Notes under the pieces: model-generated | The model's input: the letters and a program-made list of their open reading frames with translations, nothing else | Database searches by the model: none | What the model was told of the DNA's origin: nothing | Shown: piece after piece, positions 1-9,152 of the stretch | Numbering within the stretch: the first letter of the stretch is position 1 | How the letters are laid out: each line of letters begins with the position of its first letter | Program-made: the position numbers and the translations under genes | NCBI GenBank assembly: GCA_023145835.1 | Contig: JAGLDH010000085.1 | Span: 1-38,100 of the forward strand | Length of the DNA: 38,100 bases | Reading direction: 5' to 3' | Source: Methylococcales bacterium | GTDB taxonomy: Bacteria; Pseudomonadota; Gammaproteobacteria; Methylococcales; Methylomonadaceae

Positions 1-16
1 AACCGTGACCGCGTGA

Positions 17-757
17 AGTATATATGGCTTACCCCTACAAACTGTTGATACATTTTTCGAAACACTGGATAAAGTATTAGCTGTTTCTCCTGACCGTTTT
101 TCAATCTTTAATTATGCACATATGCCTACTCGGTTTAAAACGCAGCGGCAGATTAATGATGCAGATATTCCATCAGCAGAAATTAAGTTAGAAATTCTGC
201 AAATGATGGGTGTTAAGCTAATAGACGCTGGATATGTTTATATTGGAATGGATCATTTTGCTAAACCAGATGATGAATTAGCTATTGCTCAACGTGAGAG
301 AAAGTTATATAGAAACTTTCAAGGTTACTCAACTCATTCAGATTGCGATTTGATAGGCTTAGGGATTACATCAATTGGTCGGGTAGGGGGGGCTTATATT
401 CAAAATGTTAAACAACTTGATGAATATGATAACCTGATTTCACAAGGACTATTACCTGTTTTTAAAGGTGTGGATTTAGATGATGATGATAAATTACGCA
501 GAGCTGTGATTACTCAGTTGATTTGTCATTTTGAATTAGAGTTTTGCCAGATTGAAAAACAATTCAATATCATTTTTTCTGACTATTTTTCTTCAGAATT
601 AATTGCGCTAAAGATCATGCAGGTGGATGGATTACTCACACTAAACGAGCAAAGTATTATTGTTAAAACAGCAGGTCGATTATTAATTAGAAATATTTGT
701 ATGGTATTTGATAAATACTTGGCAAAAAAGCAGCAGAAATTTTCCAAAGTTATTTAA
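17..757 (+). CDS. hemN: Oxygen-independent coproporphyrinogen III oxidase, C-terminal part (5' part missing or broken)
   Basis: HemN is a radical-SAM enzyme that decarboxylates coproporphyrinogen III to protoporphyrinogen IX without oxygen (heme synthesis). The reading frame from base 17 begins with the HemN-family IYGLP motif, followed by SPDRFSIFNYAH, GYVYIGMDHFA and NFQGYSTHSDCDLIGLG, and ends in MVFDKYLAKK...FSKVI, the usual HemN C-terminus. The family is about 457 residues and IYGLP lies a little after residue 200, so roughly the first 200 residues, including the CxxxCxxC iron-sulfur site, lie upstream or are lost. An in-frame TGA occupies bases 14-16, directly before the homologous stretch, and the residues beside it do not match the expected DL of DLIYGLP. 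The first ATG in frame is at 122, but homology clearly precedes it. The gene is either truncated or frameshifted at the window edge, or the edge itself is a junction. Family identity is certain; intactness is doubtful. Confidence 0.85.
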   Translation, partial: SIYGLPLQTVDTFFETLDKVLAVSPDRFSIFNYAHMPTRFKTQRQINDADIPSAEIKLEILQMMGVKLIDAGYVYIGMDHFAKPDDELAIAQRERKLYRNFQGYSTHSDCDLIGLGITSIGRVGGAYIQNVKQLDEYDNLISQGLLPVFKGVDLDDDDKLRRAVITQLICHFELEFCQIEKQFNIIFSDYFSSELIALKIMQVDGLLTLNEQSIIVKTAGRLLIRNICMVFDKYLAKKQQKFSKVI

Positions 758-810
758 GAAAGCTCTGATCAAGTCCAAATGTTTTTTCTACACAAAACTT
801 TAATTGACTT

Positions 811-837
811 AATCATAGGTTCCTTAATGATTCTATT
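811..837 (+). terminator. Weak intrinsic terminator candidate after hemN
   Basis: A 6-bp inverted repeat, AATCAT (811-816) and ATGATT (827-832), with a 10-nt loop is followed by a short T-rich run. It lies between the hemN stop and the ribosome binding site of the next gene. The stem is short and AT-rich, so this is a weak call. Confidence 0.3.
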
Positions 838-856
838 TTTTATAAGGAGACACTAA

Positions 857-2377
857 ATGAGTTATGTAGAACCAAATAAACCAGGTAGTAAAGTTGATTT
901 TAAATCTCGATATGAAAACTATATTGGTGGCAAATGGATTGCTCCAGTAAAAGGTGTGTACTTTGATAATATTAGCCCTATTAATGGGAAAGTATTTTGT
1001 GAAATACCCCGATCAACCGCAGAAGATATTGAATTAGCACTTGATGCGGCACATGCGGCAAAAATCGCTTGGGGCAAAACATCAACCACAGAGCGTTCTA
1101 ATACATTGCTTAAAATTGCAGATCGCTTAGAACAAAACCTTGAAACACTTGCAGTGGCAGATACCTGGGATAATGGTAAAGCTATTCGTGAAACATTAGC
1201 GGCAGACATACCATTAGCGGTTGATCATTTTCGGTATTTCGCATCGTGTATTCGTGCGCAAGAAGGGATGATGAGTGATATAGATGAGAATACAGTTGCT
1301 TATCATTACCATGAACCACTGGGGGTTGTGGGGCAAATTATCCCTTGGAATTTTCCAATTTTAATGGCCGTTTGGAAATTGGCTCCAGCATTAGTGGCTG
1401 GGAACTGTGTGGTCTTAAAACCTGCTGAACAAACTCCAGTATCAATTTTAGTCTTAGTGGAGCTTATTCAAGATTTATTACCGGCTGGAGTACTTAACAT
1501 AGTGAACGGCTATGGAAAAGAGGCGGGTCAGGCTTTGGCAAGTAGTCAGCGGATTGCCAAAATAGCATTTACTGGCTCTACGCCTGTCGGTTCACATATT
1601 ATGAAGTGTGCGGCAGAGACTATTATTCCATCGACCGTAGAATTAGGGGGTAAATCACCTAATATTTATTTTGCTGATGTTCTGGATCAAGAAGATAGTT
1701 TTGTTGAAAAATGTATAGAAGGTGCTGTATTGGCATTTTTAAATCAGGGAGAGGTTTGTACTTGTCCATCACGATTATTAGTTCAGGAGTCTATTTATGA
1801 AGAATTTATGGCTAAAGTCATTGCAAAAACAAAACTGATTAAACGGGGTAATCCATTAGATATTGAAACAATGGTGGGTGCTCAGGCGTCAAAGCAACAA
1901 TTTGAGAAAATTTTAGAATATCTAAAAATTGGTAAAGATGAAGGCGCAGAAGTATTGATTGGTGGTGAAGTTGAATCGTTAGCGGGAGATTTAGGCGAAG
2001 GATATTATATACAGCCTACACTTTTAAAAGGTAACAACAGTATGCGAGTCTTTCAGGAAGAAATATTTGGTCCTGTTGTCTCGGTTACGACTTTTAAAGA
2101 TGAAGCAGAGGCGCTGCACATTGCTAATGACACAGAATTTGGTTTGGGTGCAGGTTTGTGGACTCGAGATGTGAATAGAATTCATAGGATGGGACGTGGA
2201 ATCCAAGCGGGTAGGGTGTGGGTCAATTGTTATCATCAATATCCAGCTCATGCAGCATTTGGTGGGTATAAAAAATCAGGTGTAGGCAGGGAAAACCATA
2301 AAATGGCGATAGAGCATTATCAACAAACGAAAAATCTACTGGTTAGTTATGATACAAATCCACTTGGTTTTTTTTAG
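857..2377 (+). CDS. NAD(P)-dependent aldehyde dehydrogenase (AldB/ExaC-like)
   Basis: This 506-residue cytosolic ALDH-superfamily enzyme oxidises an aldehyde to a carboxylic acid with NAD(P)+. The Rossmann-type cofactor region includes [24 protein letters not shown] and the FTGSTPVG loop. The general base lies in ELGGKSPN (Glu262) and the nucleophile is Cys301 in [13 protein letters not shown]. The GEVCTCPSR variant and the terminal YDTNPLGFF are typical of the acetaldehyde dehydrogenase group (AldB, AcoD, ExaC), so acetaldehyde or another short aldehyde is the likely substrate. That is inference from the family. The start is well set by TAAGGAGA at 843-850, seven bases before the ATG. It is apparently monocistronic, with terminator-like hairpins on both sides. 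No alcohol dehydrogenase gene lies beside it to fix the substrate. Confidence 0.92.
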   Translation: MSYVEPNKPGSKVDFKSRYENYIGGKWIAPVKGVYFDNISPINGKVFCEIPRSTAEDIELALDAAHAAKIAWGKTSTTERSNTLLKIADRLEQNLETLAVADTWDNGKAIRETLAADIPLAVDHFRYFASCIRAQEGMMSDIDENTVAYHYHEPLGVVGQIIPWNFPILMAVWKLAPALVAGNCVVLKPAEQTPVSILVLVELIQDLLPAGVLNIVNGYGKEAGQALASSQRIAKIAFTGSTPVGSHIMKCAAETIIPSTVELGGKSPNIYFADVLDQEDSFVEKCIEGAVLAFLNQGEVCTCPSRLLVQESIYEEFMAKVIAKTKLIKRGNPLDIETMVGAQASKQQFEKILEYLKIGKDEGAEVLIGGEVESLAGDLGEGYYIQPTLLKGNNSMRVFQEEIFGPVVSVTTFKDEAEALHIANDTEFGLGAGLWTRDVNRIHRMGRGIQAGRVWVNCYHQYPAHAAFGGYKKSGVGRENHKMAIEHYQQTKNLLVSYDTNPLGFF

Positions 2378-2394
2378 AACTGATTTAATATTAT

Positions 2395-2426
2395 AGAGCG
2401 GAAAACTAAAATGCTCTCCTTTTTTT
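2395..2426 (+). terminator. Intrinsic terminator candidate after the aldehyde dehydrogenase gene
   Basis: AGAGC (2395-2399) pairs with GCTCT (2413-2417), and a run of seven T starts at 2420. It lies 18 bp after the aldehyde dehydrogenase stop. The stem is only 5-6 bp, so confidence is moderate. Confidence 0.45.
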
Positions 2427-2471
2427 AGAGATTGTTTTTAGTGAATAATAGGAGAAGTAAAAAGGTAATTT

Positions 2472-3989
2472 ATGAAAGTTAACATTATTTTTTTACTTTT
2501 ATCTTTAGGCTTAGCGTCTTGCACACAAGAGAATGTTAAATTAGCAAATAACTTGTCTAATGGAGAGTTAGTCTTAATTAATCGTTGTAGAAAGTTAATA
2601 GAAATTACTGAGACAATGATTCATAAAGCAGGTGTGCTTGATAGACAAGAAGTGCGAATTGAAAACTATCCTTACTTACGAATCAACCGGTTTCTATCTA
2701 GTTTTAGACAGGAAGTGAATGATCAAAATTTTTCACTCTGGATAAGTTATCTAAAAAAGCTGGGTTTAAAGGGATGGAATATTGAACTCAATAATTTACC
2801 GCTTGAAGATAGAGTAAAACTAGATAAACTTTTAGCGGTTTTTTTTCCTTTAATATCCACAATAAAATCCAAATTATTTCAATGCAGTAATCTATTAAGT
2901 CGTTTTGAGCTATCTCAATATAGTGAACGTAATAAAGTAATAAAAACAGCTATTGTTCCTTCGGCTTACAATACATGGCAACAAGTTTTAGGGTTGTACC
3001 CTCTGACAGTGATTCCTTTTCGATTAGGTATTTATCGTTGGCATCAAGAGACTTTGAGCGTATTTAATCGAACACTTGATTCCTTGCCTGTAAAAGGTCA
3101 TTTAATTCGATATTCTCCAAAAGATACTGATAATAAACTTAACAGAAAAAAAGTTTCTGAAATCTTACAATCGTCTGCTGAAAATGAATTGCATATTCCA
3201 ATGCCATTAGAGAGGCAGAAAGAACAACTTTTTGATGCGTTTTCACCCAGGTTTGAAATAGATGTAGCTTCAGATAATGATAAAATTGGAGTACCTCAAT
3301 GGAGGAATAATAATCGTCTTTTGGTGAATATTGAAAAACCTACGGTATATCGGCATATGTCGCATACAAGATTAGGCAACCAAACATTACTTCAGTTGAA
3401 TTATATGATTTGGTTTGCTGCGCGGCCGAAAACGTGGAGGCTGGATCTTTTAGGGGGAAAGGTAGATGGTATTATTTGGCGAGTGACTTTAAGCCCAGAT
3501 GGAAACCCTTTGATATTTGATAGTATTCATACTTGTGGATGTTATCATTTTTTCTTTCCAACTCAATACGCTCGTGTTTTAAAATCAGGTTTTCTTTTTG
3601 ATGAACCCGTGTTTATGCCGCAAAACAAGATTAACTTTAATTTTGATGAAAAGATAGTTGTTCGTATAGGAGCAAATAATCATCAGATTAAAAAAATTTA
3701 TTCCGACACTTTTAGGCGAGTGCAAAAAAAATACTATCAATTTAAAAATGCAGATAGTTTGCGATCCATTGTTATGCCAAATGGGCAAAATCGTAATCTA
3801 TATAATCAAGTAGGAATTATAGAGAGTAGCAAGCGGGGAGAACGCTTTCTATTTTGGCCAATGGGAGTCCCGAATCCTGGAGCAATGCGTCAATGGGGTC
3901 ATCATGCTACTGCATTTGTTGGGCGTCGTCATTTTGATGATACTTACCTTTTTGAAGGTGGTTTTGAATGGATTAAAAGTGAAAAATAA
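2472..3989 (+). CDS. Uncharacterised exported lipoprotein
   Basis: I do not recognise this 505-residue protein. It begins with a lipoprotein signal peptide: Lys2, a hydrophobic core, and the lipobox LASC with Cys17. It is therefore predicted to be lipid-anchored in the inner or outer membrane and to face the periplasm. The mature part is mixed alpha/beta, rich in basic and aromatic residues, with no repeats or further membrane segments. Striking stretches that could be family motifs are WRLDLLGGKVDGIIWRVTL (about 335-353), a Cys-Gly-Cys in HTCGCYHFFFP (about 364-374), and the C-terminal GRRHFDDTYLFEGGFEW. The CGC with flanking His could bind metal, but this is only a guess. The gene follows a terminator and precedes a broken tpm, so the neighbours do not suggest a role. 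A weak purine-rich GGAGAAGT lies about 15 bases upstream of the ATG. Confidence 0.8.
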   Translation: MKVNIIFLLLSLGLASCTQENVKLANNLSNGELVLINRCRKLIEITETMIHKAGVLDRQEVRIENYPYLRINRFLSSFRQEVNDQNFSLWISYLKKLGLKGWNIELNNLPLEDRVKLDKLLAVFFPLISTIKSKLFQCSNLLSRFELSQYSERNKVIKTAIVPSAYNTWQQVLGLYPLTVIPFRLGIYRWHQETLSVFNRTLDSLPVKGHLIRYSPKDTDNKLNRKKVSEILQSSAENELHIPMPLERQKEQLFDAFSPRFEIDVASDNDKIGVPQWRNNNRLLVNIEKPTVYRHMSHTRLGNQTLLQLNYMIWFAARPKTWRLDLLGGKVDGIIWRVTLSPDGNPLIFDSIHTCGCYHFFFPTQYARVLKSGFLFDEPVFMPQNKINFNFDEKIVVRIGANNHQIKKIYSDTFRRVQKKYYQFKNADSLRSIVMPNGQNRNLYNQVGIIESSKRGERFLFWPMGVPNPGAMRQWGHHATAFVGRRHFDDTYLFEGGFEWIKSEK

Positions 3990-4016
3990 AAAAGTTGTAA
4001 GGCATAAAAATTATTT

Positions 4017-4359
4017 ATGCAAACTGATTTTTGGTTAGAACGATGGAAACAGAATCAAATAGGGTTTCACGAAGAACAGATTAATGATCATTTAATCAAC
4101 TATTGGAAAATGCTTAATATTTCTCTCGAAAGTAAAGTGTTTGTTCCTTTTTGTGGTAAAAGCAAGGATATAATATGGTTTTTATCTCAGGGTCATGAGG
4201 TCATGGGTGTTGAGCTTTGCCTAATAGCTGTAAGTAACTTTTTTTTCTGAAAACGATCTTGAGCCGAGCATACTTTGCTTTATTTTAAAATATTTTAATC
4301 AGACAGAATTAATAGAGGTACCCCTAATAAAAGATAGTGTGATGCGGTTTTTAATATAG
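4017..4359 (+). pseudogene. tpm: Thiopurine S-methyltransferase remnant, frameshifted and truncated
   Basis: The first 75 codons read as the N-terminus of the TPMT/Tpm family: DFWLERWKQNQIGFHE, then VFVPFCGKSKDIIWFLSQGHEVMGVELC, the SAM-binding loop. The frame ends at a TGA at 4248-4250, just after a run of eight T (4239-4246). In the next frame the homology continues briefly as FFSENDLEPS, where intact enzymes have an FF-x-EN-x-LEP-like stretch. It then loses similarity and stops at the TAG at 4357-4359. Intact bacterial enzymes are about 215-230 residues, so about half is missing and one frameshift is present. Function was S-methylation of thiopurines, or selenite/tellurite methylation in bacteria. 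It is now very unlikely to be active. Confidence 0.8.
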
Positions 4360-4479
4360 TTTTTACTACTATTTTTAGAAAAAAGAACTATGTTGATATA
4401 AAAGGATGGGATGAGGTAGAATACCCCGTTTTTTAACGATTGCACTGGTTTTACGTTCCAGTTCGCATATAGGTGTTTT

Positions 4480-5475
4480 ATGTCTAATATTGTAGTATCT
4501 GCATTATATAAGTTCGCTACGCTTGATGATTTTGAAGTGTTGAGAAAGCCTCTTTTGAAGTTGATGGATGATTTTCAAGTAAAAGGGACTTTGTTGTTAG
4601 CTAAAGAAGGGGTTAATGGAACTATTGCTGGAGATCGAGAAGGGATTGATGCTGTCGTGGCTTGGTTGCGTTCTGATTCGCGTTTGGCTGACCTAAAAAC
4701 CAAGGAGTCTTATGAAGAAAACATGCCTTTTTATCGTAGCAAAGTTAAGTTAAAAAAAGAAATTGTGACGATGGGGGTTGAAAATATTGACCCGAAAAAG
4801 ATCGTGGGTACTTATATTAAACCTCAAGACTGGAATACTTTGATTTCTGACCCTGAAGTTTTATTAATTGACACCCGTAATGATTATGAAGTGAAAATTG
4901 GTGGTTTTAAAAATGCAATTAATCCAGAAACAGATACATTTCGTGAGTTCCCAGAATACGTTAATAAGCATCTAGATCCAGACAAGCATAAAAAAGTTGC
5001 CATGTATTGTACTGGTGGTATTCGGTGTGAGAAATCAACAGCTTTTTTAAAAGCACAGGGGTTTGATAATGTTTATCATTTACAAGGTGGGGTGCTAAAA
5101 TACCTTGAAGAAATACCTATTGAAGAATCTTTGTGGGAAGGTGAGTGTTTCGTGTTTGATAACCGAGTGGCTGTTAATCATCATTTAGAAAAAGGTCAAT
5201 ATGACCAATGTTACGCTTGTCGATTTCCTATTACTGAAGATGAAAAAAATAGCGAAAAATATATTCAGGGTGTAAGTTGCCCTCATTGTTATGACAAAGT
5301 AAATGATCAACAACGTCAACGGTTTTCTGAGAGAGAAAAACAAGTGCAGCTAGCCAAACAGCGAGGCGAAGAGCATATTGGTTCTTCTGCAAAAAGCATT
5401 TCATCTAAACGGCGTGCATTAAAATATCAAGATAAAGAGCAGCAAAGGGAACGACTACGAGTGAAAACTGAGTAA
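4480..5475 (+). CDS. trhO: tRNA uridine(34) hydroxylase, rhodanese-family (TrhO/YceA)
   Basis: TrhO makes 5-hydroxyuridine at the wobble position 34 of certain tRNAs, the oxygen-dependent branch toward cmo5U/mcmo5U. The 331-residue protein has the family layout: an N-terminal acylphosphatase-like domain (about 1-95, with [13 protein letters not shown]), a rhodanese domain (about 120-215) with [15 protein letters not shown] and the active loop [11 protein letters not shown] (Cys177 and Cys183), and a C-terminal tail with two paired-cysteine motifs (CYAC and CPHC) before a basic end. Its length is typical. It is separated from the decayed tpm by about 120 bp and sits upstream of trpF, where many gammaproteobacteria carry truA. 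The 75-bp gap to trpF leaves open whether they are cotranscribed. Confidence 0.95.
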   Translation: MSNIVVSALYKFATLDDFEVLRKPLLKLMDDFQVKGTLLLAKEGVNGTIAGDREGIDAVVAWLRSDSRLADLKTKESYEENMPFYRSKVKLKKEIVTMGVENIDPKKIVGTYIKPQDWNTLISDPEVLLIDTRNDYEVKIGGFKNAINPETDTFREFPEYVNKHLDPDKHKKVAMYCTGGIRCEKSTAFLKAQGFDNVYHLQGGVLKYLEEIPIEESLWEGECFVFDNRVAVNHHLEKGQYDQCYACRFPITEDEKNSEKYIQGVSCPHCYDKVNDQQRQRFSEREKQVQLAKQRGEEHIGSSAKSISSKRRALKYQDKEQQRERLRVKTE

Positions 5476-5562
5476 AGGTAAATGGTTTTTATTTATTTTT
5501 CAAGATCATGTTTTTAGTTTGCTAGAAACTATCCTATTATTCTTAATTTTATGAGACATACA

Positions 5563-6192
5563 ATGCGTACTCGCGTTAAAATATGCGGTTTTACACAAGT
5601 GAGTGATGCTGTCACTGCAGCTAAACTTGGAGTGGATGCGATTGGGTTGGTTTTTTATCCACCTAGCCCGCGAAATATTAGTATTGAAAAAGCAGTAAAA
5701 ATTGTGAATACATTGCCTGCTTTTGTCACAGTTGTTGCGTTGTTTGTGGATGAGAATGAGTCACAAATACGAGAGGTAATGAGTAAAGTTTCAATTGATT
5801 GTATTCAATTTCATGGCGATGAAGAGCCTGTAGATTGTAGGATTTATAACAAGCCGTATATGAAAGCAATCAGAATGAAACCTGGCTTGAATATTTTAGA
5901 GATTGCTGAACAATATAGTGATGCCTCTGCATTGTTGTTGGATGCTTATCATCCTGGCATAAAAGGTGGGAGTGGAAGTCAATTTGATTGGGATTTAATT
6001 CCAAAAAATTGTTCATTACCTATTATATTAGCCGGTGGATTACAAACTTCAAATATTAAAACGGCAATTCAATCAGTTAAGCCTTATGCGGTGGATATTA
6101 GTAGTGGGGTTGAGGAGAAAAAAGGGGTGAAGGATGTAGCTAAAATGGCTGCGTTTATACGAGAAATTAATGAAGGTGACAGAGTACTATGA
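5563..6192 (+). CDS. trpF: Phosphoribosylanthranilate isomerase
   Basis: TrpF catalyses the Amadori rearrangement of phosphoribosylanthranilate to CdRP in tryptophan synthesis. It is a single TIM barrel: VKICGFT at the N-terminus with the general base Cys8, IQFHGDE, the general acid Asp127 in [15 protein letters not shown], and the phosphate-binding ILAGGL and DISSGVE near the end. I prefer the ATG at 5563 (209 residues, usual length) because GAGAC precedes it and intact homologues start close to MRTRVKICG. An ATG at 5551 would add four residues and has no clear ribosome binding site. The stop overlaps the trpB start in ATGA, so translation is probably coupled. It opens the trpFBA-accD-folC run. 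Confidence 0.95.
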   Translation: MRTRVKICGFTQVSDAVTAAKLGVDAIGLVFYPPSPRNISIEKAVKIVNTLPAFVTVVALFVDENESQIREVMSKVSIDCIQFHGDEEPVDCRIYNKPYMKAIRMKPGLNILEIAEQYSDASALLLDAYHPGIKGGSGSQFDWDLIPKNCSLPIILAGGLQTSNIKTAIQSVKPYAVDISSGVEEKKGVKDVAKMAAFIREINEGDRVL

Positions 6193-7391
6193 CTGACATG
6201 TATAAGATGCCAGATGAAAGGGGACATTTTGGCCCATACGGTGGGATTTTTGTAGCAGAAACATTGATGCCTGCAATATCTGAATTGAATGAAGCGTATC
6301 AACGTTACTTGATAGATCCTGATTTTATTGCTGAACTTGATGCAGATTTGAAGCATTATGTTGGGCGACCTTCTCCTCTTTATTATGCAGAACGATGGAG
6401 TAAAGACTTAGGTGGCGCGCAAATATATTTAAAGCGCGAAGATTTAAACCATACGGGTGCACATAAAGTTAATAATACGGTAGGACAGGCATTATTAGCT
6501 AAGCGGATGGGAAAAACCCGTATTATTGCTGAAACAGGTGCAGGCCAACATGGAGTTGCTACTGCAACGGTTGCAGCAAGACTGGGTTTGGAATGTGTTG
6601 TATACATGGGAGCTGTCGATGTTGAAAGACAGGCTCAAAATGTTTATCGAATGAAGTTGCTTGGCGCAACAGTAGTACCGGTCAAGTCGGGTTCTCGCAC
6701 TCTAAAAGATGCGCTAAACGAAGCGATGAGAGATTGGGTAACCAATATTGATGAAACCTTTTATATTATTGGTACAGTTGCAGGGCCACATCCTTATCCT
6801 GCTATGGTTAGAGACTTTCAAGCAATTATTGGTCGTGAAGCTAAACAACAGTGCCAAGAAATGACTGGGCAGTTACCAGATGCCTTAGTTGCATGCGTGG
6901 GTGGTGGATCAAATGCTATTGGATTATTTTATCCCTTTATTGATGATACCTCAGTTAAAATGTATGGTGTGGAAGCTGCTGGTGATGGGGTTGAGACGGG
7001 GCGACATTCTGCACCTCTGTGTGCGGGTAGACCCGGTGTTCTACATGGAAATAGAACTTATTTGATGGCTGATGATGATGGTGAGATCATAGAAACTCAT
7101 TCAATATCAGCTGGGCTTGATTACCCGGGAGTTGGTCCTGAACATGCTTGGTTAAAAGATACAGGCAGAGCTGAATACGTTAATATTACTGATAAAGAAG
7201 CTTTAGAGGGTTTTCATGTATTAACTAGATTAGAGGGGATTATTCCAGCTCTTGAATCTAGCCATGCGATGGCTTATACCATGAAATTAGCGCCTAAAAT
7301 GTCAACAAATGAAATTTTGGTTGTGAATCTATCGGGTCGGGGTGATAAAGACATGCAAACTATTGCTCAATATGAGGGGATAGATTTATGA
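6189..7391 (+). CDS. trpB: Tryptophan synthase beta chain
   Basis: TrpB is the PLP-dependent subunit that condenses indole with L-serine to give L-tryptophan. It works as an alpha2-beta2 complex with TrpA. The 400-residue sequence is full length. PLP binds to Lys93 in HTGAHKVNN, and the catalytic glutamate lies in [11 protein letters not shown]. The PLP phosphate loop is [10 protein letters not shown], and the serine-rich C-terminal region has [10 protein letters not shown]. The gene overlaps trpF by 4 bp and trpA by 4 bp, which fits coupled translation and a balanced subunit ratio. It is the classical TrpB1 type, expected next to trpA, not the stand-alone TrpB2. Confidence 0.98.
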   Translation: MTDMYKMPDERGHFGPYGGIFVAETLMPAISELNEAYQRYLIDPDFIAELDADLKHYVGRPSPLYYAERWSKDLGGAQIYLKREDLNHTGAHKVNNTVGQALLAKRMGKTRIIAETGAGQHGVATATVAARLGLECVVYMGAVDVERQAQNVYRMKLLGATVVPVKSGSRTLKDALNEAMRDWVTNIDETFYIIGTVAGPHPYPAMVRDFQAIIGREAKQQCQEMTGQLPDALVACVGGGSNAIGLFYPFIDDTSVKMYGVEAAGDGVETGRHSAPLCAGRPGVLHGNRTYLMADDDGEIIETHSISAGLDYPGVGPEHAWLKDTGRAEYVNITDKEALEGFHVLTRLEGIIPALESSHAMAYTMKLAPKMSTNEILVVNLSGRGDKDMQTIAQYEGIDL

Positions 7392-8191
7392 GTCGATTAA
7401 AAGCTCGATTTGATGAATTAGCAGCTGAAGGAAGGAAAGCCCTAGTTCCATTTATTACTGCTGGTGACCCTAACCCCATGTTTACTGTGCCTTTAATGCA
7501 TGAGATGACTAAAGCAGGTGCAGATGTAATTGAATTGGGTGTTCCTTTTTCTGATCCTATGGCAGATGGTCCTGTTATTCAAAGAGCCAGCGAGCGAGCC
7601 TTAGAACATCGTGTAGGTTTAAGAACAGTTTTAGCGATGGTGTCTGAGTTTAGAAAAAATGACCAGCTAACTCCAATAGTTTTGATGGGGTATCTAAACC
7701 CAATAGAGATAATGGGATATGAGAAATTTGCAGATGCATCTCAACAAGCTGAAGTTGATGGTGTCATTACTGTAGACTTACCACCAGAAGAAGCTGAAGA
7801 ATGTGTGGCTGTATTAAACGCTAGAGGAATTGATCAGGTTTTTTTGTCCGCCCCAAACAGCTCTTCTGAACGAATAAAAAAGATAAGTGCTGTTGGAGGT
7901 GGATATCTCTATTATGTTTCAGTAAAAGGTATTACCGGTTCCGGGCATCTTAATGTTAAAGATGTGGAACAAAAATTGGCTCAAATACGAAAAAATACTA
8001 AATTACCAATTAGTGTCGGGTTTGGTATTAAAAATGCTGAAATGGCAAAAAAAATAGCTAGTCTTGCTGATGGTGTTGTGGTGGGTAGTGCTTTTATTAG
8101 TAAAATAGAAGACAATTTGGATAACCCAGAAAGAGCTAAACAAGAAATTATCGAATTAATTAAATCCATGCGTCAAGCAATGGATAGTTAG
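7388..8191 (+). CDS. trpA: Tryptophan synthase alpha chain
   Basis: TrpA cleaves indole-3-glycerol phosphate to indole and glyceraldehyde 3-phosphate and channels indole to TrpB. The catalytic residues sit at Glu49 ([11 protein letters not shown]) and Asp60 (MADGP), the same numbering as the Salmonella enzyme. The TIM barrel continues with GYLNPI, VDLPPEE, the loop-6 region GITGSG and the phosphate site VGFGI...VVGSAF. At 267 residues it is full length. It overlaps trpB by 4 bp and is followed 17 bp later by accD, so all are probably on one transcript. Confidence 0.98.
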   Translation: MSRLKARFDELAAEGRKALVPFITAGDPNPMFTVPLMHEMTKAGADVIELGVPFSDPMADGPVIQRASERALEHRVGLRTVLAMVSEFRKNDQLTPIVLMGYLNPIEIMGYEKFADASQQAEVDGVITVDLPPEEAEECVAVLNARGIDQVFLSAPNSSSERIKKISAVGGGYLYYVSVKGITGSGHLNVKDVEQKLAQIRKNTKLPISVGFGIKNAEMAKKIASLADGVVVGSAFISKIEDNLDNPERAKQEIIELIKSMRQAMDS

Positions 8192-8208
8192 ACGCGGAGC
8201 ATTAAATA

Positions 8209-9141
8209 ATGAATTGGTTTGAAAAATTAATCCCTGCAACTATTAGAACAGATGCCTCCTTAAAAAAGACAACAGTTCCTGAAGGCCTATGGAATAAATG
8301 TCCTAGTTGCGATGCTATTTTATATAATGCAGAATTAGAAAAAAATTATAGTGTTTGTCCAAAGTGTGATCATCATATGCGGATTTCGGCAAGATCACGT
8401 TTAAATATGTTCTTAGATGAAGGTGGACGAGTAGAGATAGGACAAGGGTTAAAAGCTAATGACCCTCTCAAGTTTAAAGATACTAAAAAGTATAAAGATA
8501 GGTTAACTCAAGCACAGAAAGCAAGTAAAGAAAATGATGCTTTGGTGGTTATACAAGGTACATTAAATGGGCAAGGCATTGTTGCTGCAGCCTTTGATTT
8601 TTCTTTTATGGGTGGATCAATGGGGTCTGTGGTGGGAGAGCGTTTTGTTCGTGGTGTTAATAGAAGTTTGGAACTTGGTGTGCCCTTTATTGTTTTTACT
8701 GCAAGTGGAGGCGCAAGAATGCAAGAGTCATTGTTTTCTTTATTTCAGATGACTAAAACAAGTGCTGCTTTAACTAAATTATCAGAAGCTGGTATTCCTT
8801 ATATTTCATATATGACAGACCCTACAATGGGGGGAGTTTCAGCAAGTTTAGCTATGTTAGGTGATATAAATATTGCAGAACCTAAAGCCCTTATTGGTTT
8901 TGCAGGACCTAGGGTAATAGAACAAACCGTAAGAGAAACATTACCGGAAGGCTTTCAACGGAGTGAATTCCTTCAAGAACATGGTGCGATAGATATGATT
9001 GTTGATCGTCGCGAAATGAGAGAAAAAATAACAAGCCTTCTATCAATGTTGATGGCAAACTTTGTGGCAAAAACAGAGAGTGAACAAAAGACTAAAACAG
9101 AAAATAATGATGAATTAATCTTAGATAATAATCAAGACTAA
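8209..9141 (+). CDS. accD: Acetyl-CoA carboxylase carboxyltransferase subunit beta
   Basis: AccD pairs with AccA to transfer the carboxyl group from carboxybiotin to acetyl-CoA, giving malonyl-CoA for fatty acid synthesis. An N-terminal zinc ribbon is formed by Cys31, Cys34, Cys50 and Cys53 (CPSC and CPKC). The crotonase-fold carboxyltransferase domain follows, with [27 protein letters not shown] (oxyanion-hole glycines), [10 protein letters not shown] and [11 protein letters not shown]. The 310-residue length fits, apart from a charged C-terminal tail rich in Glu, Lys and Asn after about residue 285, which varies among species. accD directly upstream of folC is the standard gammaproteobacterial arrangement. 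The RBS is GCGGAG, about nine bases before the ATG. Confidence 0.97.
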   Translation: MNWFEKLIPATIRTDASLKKTTVPEGLWNKCPSCDAILYNAELEKNYSVCPKCDHHMRISARSRLNMFLDEGGRVEIGQGLKANDPLKFKDTKKYKDRLTQAQKASKENDALVVIQGTLNGQGIVAAAFDFSFMGGSMGSVVGERFVRGVNRSLELGVPFIVFTASGGARMQESLFSLFQMTKTSAALTKLSEAGIPYISYMTDPTMGGVSASLAMLGDINIAEPKALIGFAGPRVIEQTVRETLPEGFQRSEFLQEHGAIDMIVDRREMREKITSLLSMLMANFVAKTESEQKTKTENNDELILDNNQD

Positions 9142-9152
9142 ATAAGACTAAA

